Made by a program: the position numbers and the translations under genes. A model generated the notes under the pieces. The model worked only from the letters and a program-made list of their open reading frames with translations. It had not been told where the DNA came from and made no database searches. DNA of 13,216 bases from GWF2-43-63 sp035390965. Lineage in GTDB: Bacteria; Bacteroidota; Bacteroidia; Bacteroidales; DTU049. The first letter of the stretch is position 1. Every line of letters starts with the position of its first letter. Positions 6,867 to 12,685 of the stretch are shown here, piece by piece. Location of the stretch: the NCBI GenBank assembly GCA_035390965.1, contig DAOPKE010000075.1, forward strand, positions 1-13,216, given 5' to 3'.

Positions 6867-7879
6867 TGGAAAAAAATATTTTACTCGGACACGGAAGTGG
6901 CGGACGTTTGTCGCACGAACTAATCGAAAAGATTTTTTACAAACATTTCAGCAACCCTGTACTCGGCCAACAGAGCGATTCTGCAGTTGTTCCTTGCGAA
7001 GGGGAAATGCTGTCGTTTACTACGGATTCGTATGTGGTTACTCCGGTATTTTTCAATGGAGGCAACATCGGAAAACTTGCTGTTTGCGGCACTGTGAACG
7101 ATCTCGCAGTATCCGGTGCAACACCGAAATATCTCAGCTCAGCATTTATTATCGAAGAAGGTCTGTCTGCTGAAGAACTGGAAACCATTGTTGCCACCAT
7201 GGCTGAAGAAGCCCGGAAGGCAGGTGTGATCATCGCTACAGGCGATACCAAAGTGGTGAATAAAGGTCAATGCGACAAAGTTTTTATCAATACAGCCGGC
7301 ATTGGTTTCATCAAATCCGAACACAAGTCAATCGGAACAGGAGAACTGATCCGCCCGGGCGATAAAATTCTGATCAACGGAAGCATTGCTGATCACGGTA
7401 TGACCATTATGGCTGCACGCAATTTCGGCAATTTCAATACCGACATCAAATCCGACTGTGCCGCGTTAAATCATATGATCCGCGCGATTCTCGATGCCGG
7501 CTGCAAAGTGAAATTCATGCGCGATGCCACGCGGGGTGGTATTGCGACTGTTCTTTGCGAAATGGCTGAACACAATAACACCGGAGTACACATTCACGAA
7601 GAAGCCGTTGTCATTAACGAAAACGTGCGTGGTATGTGCGAACTGCTGGGCTTCGATCCATTCTATGTCGCCAACGAAGGAAAAGTCATCATTGTTGTGG
7701 ATGCTTCAGATGCAGACAAAGCTTTGCAAATAATGAAAAACAATGAGTTTGGAAAAGAATCAACCATCATTGGCGAAATCACCGAAGAACACAAAGGAAA
7801 AGCTGTGTTGAAAACCAGCATCGGCGGTACCCGCATCATTGATATGCTTGCCGGCGAACAGCTGCCGAGGATCTGTTAA
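6866..7879 (+). CDS. hypE: HypE, carbamoyl dehydratase for cyanide ligand synthesis
   Basis: HypE receives a carbamoyl group from HypF on its C-terminal Cys, dehydrates it with ATP to a thiocyanate, and passes cyanide to the HypC-HypD complex. The 337-residue protein has the AIRS/PurM-like fold: GHGSGGR at 8-14, GTVNDLAVSGA at 75-85, GDTKVV at 126-131, and DATRGGIATVLCEMAEH in the second half. It ends in the invariant PRIC, so the acceptor Cys337 is present. The last 30 bases of the gene, encoding AGEQLPRIC and the stop, are repeated at 10168-10197 on the far side of the restriction-modification module. The insertion therefore landed exactly at this end without losing the catalytic tail. Confidence 0.97.
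   Translation: MEKNILLGHGSGGRLSHELIEKIFYKHFSNPVLGQQSDSAVVPCEGEMLSFTTDSYVVTPVFFNGGNIGKLAVCGTVNDLAVSGATPKYLSSAFIIEEGLSAEELETIVATMAEEARKAGVIIATGDTKVVNKGQCDKVFINTAGIGFIKSEHKSIGTGELIRPGDKILINGSIADHGMTIMAARNFGNFNTDIKSDCAALNHMIRAILDAGCKVKFMRDATRGGIATVLCEMAEHNNTGVHIHEEAVVINENVRGMCELLGFDPFYVANEGKVIIVVDASDADKALQIMKNNEFGKESTIIGEITEEHKGKAVLKTSIGGTRIIDMLAGEQLPRIC
7850..7879 (+). repeat. 30-bp direct repeat, left copy (3' end of hypE)
   Basis: The codons from the Ala of AGEQLPRIC to the TAA of hypE. It matches 10168-10197 at 29 of 30 positions (AGG here, AGA there). The bases just outside the repeat differ on both sides, so the repeat is sharply bounded. It brackets the restriction-modification module. 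Confidence 0.92.
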
Positions 7880-7980
7880 AAAGGATGCCTGATTTTTTAA
7901 TTAGATTATTAAAATATAGTTCAGAAACAGGCTAATAAAGTGCTTGCTACTGAAATATTTTTTTAAATTATTTTTATTTT

Positions 7981-7988
7981 TACATTTG
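7981..7988 (+). promoter_or_regulatory. Bacteroidota -7 promoter box for the endonuclease gene
   Basis: TACATTTG fits TAnnTTTG exactly, 22 bases before the ATG at 8011, after a very A+T-rich upstream stretch. It indicates that the endonuclease gene is transcribed separately from hypE. Confidence 0.5.
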
Positions 7989-8010
7989 TATTAGAAAACA
8001 TATAAGTTGC

Positions 8011-8775
8011 ATGAAAAACAAATATCTCAACTACGTATCTGACAAACATTTGCTCAAATGTATTGAAGAATTACACCATGCCTATTTGAAAGCAAAAAAC
8101 AACATTTCAAAAAAGACTTTCTATTTGAATAAGGTTGATACTATTAAACTCACTTTTGATGCTAAATTCAACAGTATTACAGAAGAAAATCTTATCCAGT
8201 CCGAGATATTAAGACAAATAGATAAATCCATTAATAATTCAATTGGAACTTTTCATGAGAAAGTATTAGGAGGCATCAAAGGTTACGAATCAGGAAATCT
8301 AAGCGGTTATGATATTAAAGCAAATGACGATACTCTTTTTGCTGATATTAAAAACAAACACAATACAATGAATAGTAGTGCTGCGGAAGCACTGTTTCAG
8401 AAGTTAGCCCGGTACGCTGATGATTATAAAAAAGCTAAATGTTATTGGGTTCAAATATTGGCAAAGAGTAGTTTCTGTGAATTATGGAGTGGTGATATTA
8501 ACGGAAAAGAATATAGCCATAGCAGGGTATATAAGATTTCCGGAGATCAATTTTATCATTTATTATCAGGAACTCCTGATGCGCTTTACCAACTATACAA
8601 GGTAATGCCAATTGCAATAAATGATTATTTAAAAACAGTTGACAACAATTTGGAAGTATCTGAAAATTCAGCGTTAGATGAAATAAAAAATGGCATTAAT
8701 AAAAGCAATAGAAGTATCTTAGACCAAATTACTTTTGAAAACTATAGTTATTACCTTGGCTTTGATAAACTATAG
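8011..8775 (+). CDS. Type II restriction endonuclease, Eco47II/Sau96I-like
   Basis: Cuts unmethylated double-stranded DNA; relatives of this family recognise GGNCC. The 254-residue protein matches the Eco47II-type endonucleases in its central core. GTFHEKVLGGIKGYE at 79-93 is followed by the catalytic PD-(D/E)xK-like block, GYD at 99-101 and ADIKNKHNTMNSSAAE at 111-126, in which D101, D112 and K114 are the likely metal-binding and catalytic residues. The length is normal for the family. It is transcribed towards the methyltransferase gene, and the two ends overlap by 25 bases (8751-8775). There is no Shine-Dalgarno; the ATG follows a -7 box. Family assignment is fairly firm; the exact sequence recognised is inferred from relatives and not visible in the sequence. 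Confidence 0.83.
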   Translation: MKNKYLNYVSDKHLLKCIEELHHAYLKAKNNISKKTFYLNKVDTIKLTFDAKFNSITEENLIQSEILRQIDKSINNSIGTFHEKVLGGIKGYESGNLSGYDIKANDDTLFADIKNKHNTMNSSAAEALFQKLARYADDYKKAKCYWVQILAKSSFCELWSGDINGKEYSHSRVYKISGDQFYHLLSGTPDALYQLYKVMPIAINDYLKTVDNNLEVSENSALDEIKNGINKSNRSILDQITFENYSYYLGFDKL

Positions 8776-9989
8776 TATTGGTTCAAAAAGTTGACAATTG
8801 AATACCCGACTTCTTTTGCTAGATTTACAGGCACAGCATTGCCAATCTGTTTATACTGTTGAGCCAAAGAACCTGAAAAATCCCAATCATCAGGAAAAGT
8901 TTGTATTCTTGCATATTCTCTAACGGTGAAAGGCCTGGTTTCATCAGGATGGCACCTTTCTGTTTGTTTTTGTGCTGGGCTACATGTTAGAGTCAGGCAA
9001 GGCTCGTCCCAGCCTATTCTCCTTGCCATTCCAGTTTTTCCTCCTCCAAGATGAAAGCTACCTCCCATAAACTCCTTTTGAATATTTAGTGGTAAATCTC
9101 TCCAATAACCTTTTGGAGGAACTAAATCTAATACGACTTTTTTACTTTGTGGATACGTGGCTCCTTTTGATTTTGGTACGTCCGTTTCAAATAGTTCACC
9201 TGCTTTTAGAGCATCTTTGAGAGTGTAAATCTTTTTATATGGTTTAGGGTATTCAAATTTAGCATTAATATCTTTTCTGATTCCAACTAATATTAACCGT
9301 TCTCTTTTCTGAGGTACACGATAATTTACAGCCTTTAACACCTGAATAGGCAAAACATTATACCCAATTTCATCCAATATAGAGATCATCCCTTGAAGTG
9401 TTTTTCCATTTTCGTGGCTTAATAGGCCACGCACATTTTCACCAATACAAATTGGAGGATTCACCTCTTTAACTACTCTGGCAAATTCATAAAACAGAGT
9501 TCCTCTTGCATCATTAAGCCCAAGTTTTTTCCCGGCATAACTAAATGCTTGACAAGGAAATCCACCAGTCACAACATCGACCTTGTTGAAATATTCGCCA
9601 AAAGAGAAATTTTTTATATCCCCTTCTAACACATTCCATTTCGGTCTATTTTCTCTTAAAGTTTGACAAGCCCATTTATCAATCTCATTCAAAGCGACAC
9701 ATTTTAGACCAGCCTTTTCCATTCCAACGGCTAACCCGCCAGCACCAGCAAACAATTCTATGACTGTATAGTGATTTTGTGCAGCAACTTGGTTCACAAT
9801 AATATCTTCCGCTTCACTCTTTACAAAATCAGTGAACAACATTTCAACTTGTTCACGCTTATAAACTCTGTAGTTACTTATTGGCTCGCGTACTGCGGAC
9901 AATTTCCCTTCTCTATCCCATCGACGAAGAGTTTCTTTGCTTTTGCCAATGAGTTCAGCAGCTTCTGAAAGTGTTAAATATTCATTCAT
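8751..9989 (-). CDS. C5-cytosine DNA methyltransferase with N-terminal HTH
   Basis: Protects host DNA by methylating cytosine at the site cut by the partner endonuclease. Numbered from the ATG at 9989 (412 aa), residues 3-50 are a MerR/excisionase-like helix-turn-helix (LTLSEAAELIGKSKETLRRWDREGKL, ending in YRVYKREQV). The catalytic domain has the ordered C5 motifs: I, IELFAGAGGLAVGME (about 77-91); IV, GGFPCQAFS with catalytic C146; VI, ENV at 184-186; VIII, QKRERLILVG (about 227-236); IX, RPFTVREYARIQTFPDDW (about 352-369); and X, QYKQIGNAVPVNLA (about 378-391). The target recognition region (about 238-340) contains GWDEPCLTLTCSPAQKQTERCHP, resembling GGNCC/GGWCC methyltransferases. An in-frame TTG at 9995 is a less likely start. 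The fused HTH probably lets the enzyme regulate its own promoter. Confidence 0.93.
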   Translation of the reverse strand: MNEYLTLSEAAELIGKSKETLRRWDREGKLSAVREPISNYRVYKREQVEMLFTDFVKSEAEDIIVNQVAAQNHYTVIELFAGAGGLAVGMEKAGLKCVALNEIDKWACQTLRENRPKWNVLEGDIKNFSFGEYFNKVDVVTGGFPCQAFSYAGKKLGLNDARGTLFYEFARVVKEVNPPICIGENVRGLLSHENGKTLQGMISILDEIGYNVLPIQVLKAVNYRVPQKRERLILVGIRKDINAKFEYPKPYKKIYTLKDALKAGELFETDVPKSKGATYPQSKKVVLDLVPPKGYWRDLPLNIQKEFMGGSFHLGGGKTGMARRIGWDEPCLTLTCSPAQKQTERCHPDETRPFTVREYARIQTFPDDWDFSGSLAQQYKQIGNAVPVNLAKEVGYSIVNFLNQYYSLSKPR

Positions 9990-10001
9990 AACCAAATTGT
10001 T

Positions 10002-10020
10002 TAACCTTACACAATGGTTA
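10002..10020. promoter_or_regulatory. Candidate methyltransferase operator (TAACC-N9-GGTTA)
   Basis: An inverted repeat TAACC (10002-10006) and GGTTA (10016-10020) lies directly downstream of the methyltransferase -7 box, over the expected transcription start. Its position suits autorepression by the enzyme's N-terminal HTH. Five-base arms are short, so the call rests on position. Confidence 0.35.
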
Positions 10021-10028
10021 CAAATTTA
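10021..10028 (-). promoter_or_regulatory. Bacteroidota -7 promoter box for the methyltransferase
   Basis: On the minus strand this reads TAAATTTG, an exact TAnnTTTG match, 31 bases before the ATG at 9989. It directly abuts the TAACC/GGTTA inverted repeat. Confidence 0.5.
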
Positions 10029-10167
10029 CAACAAAAAAAAATACAATTCGGAAAAATTAAAAATTTTCAGGAAAACTCTAAAAACTATTACGCAAATGAT
10101 TATGAATTAATTTAACAACTGTGTTGATCAGTAACTTTATAAAAAACACTTGAATTCTTCACAATTA

Positions 10168-10197
10168 GCCGGCGAACAGCTGCCGAGAATCTGTTAA
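10168..10197 (+). repeat. 30-bp direct repeat, right copy (orphan hypE end)
   Basis: This segment reads AGEQLPRIC plus stop if translated, but no hypE frame precedes it. It differs from 7850-7879 only by AGA for AGG in the Arg codon. It marks the right boundary of the inserted restriction-modification module. Confidence 0.92.
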
Positions 10198-10200
10198 TAC

Positions 10201-10266
10201 AAAAGATAAAAGGATAAAGACAAAAGGAAATACAATATTCCACTTACTGCAAAACTTTTATCTTTT
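10201..10266. terminator. Possible bidirectional terminator at the old hypE/hydE junction
   Basis: AAAAGATAAAAG (10201-10212) is perfectly complementary to CTTTTATCTTTT (10255-10266). A second pair, GACAAAAG (10219-10226) with CTTTTGTC (10269-10276), can form in the same region. A/T-rich arms with T-runs between convergent genes suit termination from either side, but the stem is weak. Confidence 0.35.
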
Positions 10267-10277
10267 TACTTTTGTCT

Positions 10278-10316
10278 TTTATCTTGCGCATTTGTCTTGC
10301 GCATTAGTCTTGCGCC
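10278..10316. repeat. Three tandem 13-base repeats
   Basis: The units TTTATCTTGCGCA, TTTGTCTTGCGCA and TTAGTCTTGCGCC follow each other without gaps. They are non-coding and lie just beyond the 3' end of hydE. Confidence 0.8.
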
Positions 10317-10340
10317 ACTTCGGCAAGCTCAGTGCGGCGC
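10312..10340. terminator. GC-rich hairpin downstream of hydE
   Basis: GCGCC (10312-10316) pairs with GGCGC (10336-10340), and ACT (10317-10319) with AGT (10331-10333), leaving a small bulge and an 11-base loop. It lies about 30 bases past the hydE stop and could end the hyd operon transcript. The loop contains a dispersed ACTTCGxCA-type motif also found in the MITE-like element. Confidence 0.4.
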
Positions 10341-10368
10341 TTTTGTCTTTAATCTTGAAATGTGTCTT

Positions 10369-11466
10369 TTAGCTTTTCTTCGAATAAAATTTCGAATCAC
10401 CCCACTCGCTCCAGCCGACTTCGCAATCGGCGCTGATAATGAGCTTTTCGATGGTGTTTTCCACCTCATCGGGCTCGTCGTGAAGGCCCGGTTTTCCCTC
10501 GTACAGATTGTATTCCTGCTTGAAAGAAACCGGAGTAATATTTGGCATGATTACATTGGCGCCCGCTCTGAGACCCAGTTCACGGCCATGTGCATCAAGA
10601 GTCTGCAGCGCCGTGGTTGATGCAATGTTTATTGTAGGCCGCATCAGGCGCAGAATTGCAATCATTTTCAGCGCAAGCTCCATGCGTTTTTCAACTGGGA
10701 GTAATGAATCTTTGTATTGATACAGGGGTGTTTCGGCATGCTCAATGTATGGACCCATTCCAACCATGACAACTCCCGAATTCCGGATGAACAATAAATC
10801 ATTGGCCAGGTCGTCGATGGTTTGAAAAGGCAATCCGATCATAACCCCTGTCCCCGCCTGATAGCCAATATCGACAAGCGTTTTCAGACATTTTGTCCTA
10901 TTTTCAAAACTATGATCAGCAGGATGAAGTTTGGCATACAACTCCGGGTTTGAAGCTTCGATGCGCAACAGATAACGCTGAGCACCCAAACGAAACCATT
11001 CGCGATAGACCTCTTCGCTCTGTTCGCCGCAAGAAAGTGTAATCCGAAGATTATTTCCGGTGGCGTGATGAATTTTCTGAATCAAAGAAGAAACATGCGA
11101 TGTAAACTCTTTATCGCAACGCTCGCCAGATTGCAGCACAATGGAGCCATATCTGTGATTAAGCGCATACTGAGCGGCTTCTACCACTTCATCATCGCTG
11201 ACCTGATAACGGACAGCATGGTGATTACCAGCACGAATACCACAATAGAAGCAGTTTTTCGCACAACGATTTGAGTATTCAATTAACCCACGCAAATACA
11301 CTTTATTTCCGATGGTATTATCGCGTGTTGCACGGGCTTTTTCCAGCAATTGCTGAATCTGCTTCTCATCCTCGAGCAGAAGAAGTTGTTTGATTTTTTT
11401 AAAATCAAGGTTGCCACTAAAAACACCGTCAATCATGTTTGCAAATTTACTGTTTTTCGCAGTCAT
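10369..11466 (-). CDS. hydE: HydE, radical SAM maturase of [FeFe] hydrogenase
   Basis: HydE is a radical S-adenosylmethionine enzyme that acts on the Fe(CO)2CN-cysteine synthon from HydG during H-cluster 2Fe assembly. The 365-residue frame has the radical SAM motif RCAKNCFYCGIR, with C68, C72 and C75 for the [4Fe-4S] cluster. It also has VLQSGE near 110-115, RIEASNPELY near 168-177, GTGVMIGLPFQT near 205-216 and GPYIEHAETPL near 238-248, as expected for HydE. The extra C-terminal CX7CX2C cluster of some HydE proteins is absent here. The frame overlaps the end of hydF by 20 bases. A second ATG at 11436 (355 aa), five bases after a perfect -7 box, is an alternative start that keeps every motif. 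It is the last gene of the minus-strand hydG-hydF-hydE operon. Confidence 0.96.
   Translation of the reverse strand: MTAKNSKFANMIDGVFSGNLDFKKIKQLLLLEDEKQIQQLLEKARATRDNTIGNKVYLRGLIEYSNRCAKNCFYCGIRAGNHHAVRYQVSDDEVVEAAQYALNHRYGSIVLQSGERCDKEFTSHVSSLIQKIHHATGNNLRITLSCGEQSEEVYREWFRLGAQRYLLRIEASNPELYAKLHPADHSFENRTKCLKTLVDIGYQAGTGVMIGLPFQTIDDLANDLLFIRNSGVVMVGMGPYIEHAETPLYQYKDSLLPVEKRMELALKMIAILRLMRPTINIASTTALQTLDAHGRELGLRAGANVIMPNITPVSFKQEYNLYEGKPGLHDEPDEVENTIEKLIISADCEVGWSEWGDSKFYSKKS
11442..11449 (-). promoter_or_regulatory. Possible internal promoter box at the hydF/hydE boundary
   Basis: The minus strand reads TAAATTTG, an exact TAnnTTTG match, just inside the hydE frame and at the hydF stop. 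Transcription from it would start at or next to the ATG at 11436, giving an almost leaderless hydE transcript. This could be chance in A+T-rich sequence. Confidence 0.3.
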
Positions 11467-12667
11467 TACTGCAGAAGGGCTGCAGTGCCCGCTCGAAGAT
11501 ACCGTTCAGATATGCTATCGCCATGCCGTAATTAGTTATGGAAACCTCTTTATCCGTAAATGGCTTTAGTCTGTTCAGCACCTGCTTGCGGGTCACCATG
11601 CAGCCTCCGCATTGTATCACCAGCTTGTAGTCCTTACAATTGTCCGGCAAATCACCAAGGCCGGATATCGTGGTAAAATACAGTTTTTTTCCTGTGAATT
11701 TCGAAAGCCACATCGGAATTTTCACACGTCCGATGTCATCGCAGCTGATGTGATGAGTGCAGGATTCAAGAATCAGAATCTTATCGCCATCCTGCAATTC
11801 ATCAATGGTTCGGGTGCCTTTGATGTAGTTTTCAAAATCTCCTTTTATCCTCGAAAACACAATACTGAAACTTGTCAGCAGAATGTCTTCGGGTACAACA
11901 CTTTTTACATAACCAAACGCCTGACTGTCTGTAACGACCAATGCAGGCCGGATGCAACTGGTTTTGAAAAAGTTCTCAAGCTCCGTTTCTTTCAAAACAA
12001 TGCAAATGGCGTTGTTATCCAGCACATCGCGGATGGCCATCTGCTGAGGCAGAATCATACGACCTTCCGGAGCTTCGCTATCGATGGGGGTTACCAGTAA
12101 AACATAATCGCCTTCTCTGATAAGATCGCCAATGAGCGATTTATACATATATGCCTTATCGGGCACACTTTGCCTCAATGCTTCAACAACTTCGTCGAAA
12201 CCCGATTTTGTTCTTGCACTGAAATCAAGTACAACAGCGTCGGTTTGTCTGGCTATCTCATCAATTGTTTCCTTGCTTAAAGCTTCAACATCCGATTTGT
12301 TATGTACAATAATGAAAGGCGTATCGTTATTTTTGAATTCGTTGATAAGCGCTATTTCGTGCGATCCAAATCTATTTCCAGCAATCAGCAAAACTGCACA
12401 ATCGACAGTTTTAATAGACTGGAGTGATTTTCGGATGCGCTTTTCGCCCAGATCTCCGGTATCGTCAATACCGGCAGTATCAACCATAATGACCGGACCG
12501 ATACCAAATATTTCAACGGACTTTTTCACCGGATCAGTAGTAGTACCGGCATGTTCAGAAACAATGGCAACCTCCTGCCCTGTCATCACATTGATGAAAG
12601 AGCTTTTACCGTTATTACGCCGGCCAAAAATGCCGATGTGCGGCTTGAGGTCTTTACCTTTACTCAT
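11447..12667 (-). CDS. hydF: HydF, GTPase and scaffold of [FeFe]-hydrogenase maturation
   Basis: HydF is the GTPase scaffold that receives the 2Fe precursor and delivers it to apo-HydA. The 406-residue protein has an Era/TrmE-like GTPase domain (1-170): P-loop GRRNNGKS at 15-22, switch Thr in GTTTDP near 41-46, DTAG at 63-66, and NKSD at 123-126. The dimerisation domain follows (about 180-270). The C-terminal cluster domain has CTHH at 303-306 and CGGC at 353-356, giving the three cluster cysteines C303, C353 and C356. In many HydF proteins a His precedes the CxxC; here it is Gln352, so cluster coordination may involve another ligand or solvent, with His305 or His306 nearby. It begins 18 bases after the hydG stop and overlaps the start of hydE, consistent with one operon. 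Confidence 0.96.
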   Translation of the reverse strand: MSKGKDLKPHIGIFGRRNNGKSSFINVMTGQEVAIVSEHAGTTTDPVKKSVEIFGIGPVIMVDTAGIDDTGDLGEKRIRKSLQSIKTVDCAVLLIAGNRFGSHEIALINEFKNNDTPFIIVHNKSDVEALSKETIDEIARQTDAVVLDFSARTKSGFDEVVEALRQSVPDKAYMYKSLIGDLIREGDYVLLVTPIDSEAPEGRMILPQQMAIRDVLDNNAICIVLKETELENFFKTSCIRPALVVTDSQAFGYVKSVVPEDILLTSFSIVFSRIKGDFENYIKGTRTIDELQDGDKILILESCTHHISCDDIGRVKIPMWLSKFTGKKLYFTTISGLGDLPDNCKDYKLVIQCGGCMVTRKQVLNRLKPFTDKEVSITNYGMAIAYLNGIFERALQPFCSNDCEKQ

Positions 12668-12685
12668 TGTTTCGTGTTTTAACGA

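Larger units (their letters stand above)
7880..10167. mobile_element. Inserted restriction-modification module
   Basis: The 2,288 bases between the two 30-bp repeats hold only the restriction endonuclease, the methyltransferase and their AT-rich flanks. They are visibly richer in A+T than the hyp and hyd genes around them. There is no integrase or transposase. Removing the segment plus one repeat copy gives an uninterrupted hypE-to-hydE convergent junction. The interpretation is a horizontally acquired R-M unit inserted with target duplication or site-specific integration at a gene end. Confidence 0.75.
9996..10368. other. Intergenic region between methyltransferase and hydE
   Basis: About 370 bases without a gene. 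From left to right it holds the methyltransferase promoter and candidate operator (10002-10028), A+T-rich sequence with no recognisable signal (10029-10167), the second copy of the hypE-end repeat (10168-10197), an A-rich/T-rich inverted repeat (10201-10266), three tandem 13-base units (10278-10316) and a GC-rich hairpin (10312-10340) before the end of hydE. From 10198 on this was probably the original hypE/hydE convergent spacer. Confidence 0.7.

Noticed and set aside
7888..7932. GCCTG/CAGGC pair as a hypE terminator
   Set aside because: Only five paired bases around a 35-base loop with no following T-run at the right place; too weak to call.
9990..9995. TTG at 9995 as the methyltransferase start
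   Set aside because: An in-frame ATG follows six bases later and keeps the whole HTH; the TTG adds only two residues.
10168..10197. A hypE pseudogene fragment from an old gene duplication
   Set aside because: Only the last 30 bases are present, and at 29/30 identity with sharp edges, which fits an insertion duplication better than decay of a full copy.
10278..10316. Short tandem repeats as a CRISPR array
   Set aside because: Units are 13 bases with no spacers and no cas genes nearby.
10297..10620. Forward 107-codon frame overlapping the end of hydE
   Set aside because: It lies mostly antisense to a clear HydE coding region and has no recognisable features.
11612..12100. Long forward frame opposite hydF (162 codons)
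   Set aside because: Antisense shadow of a well-supported HydF gene; composition follows the opposite strand's codons.
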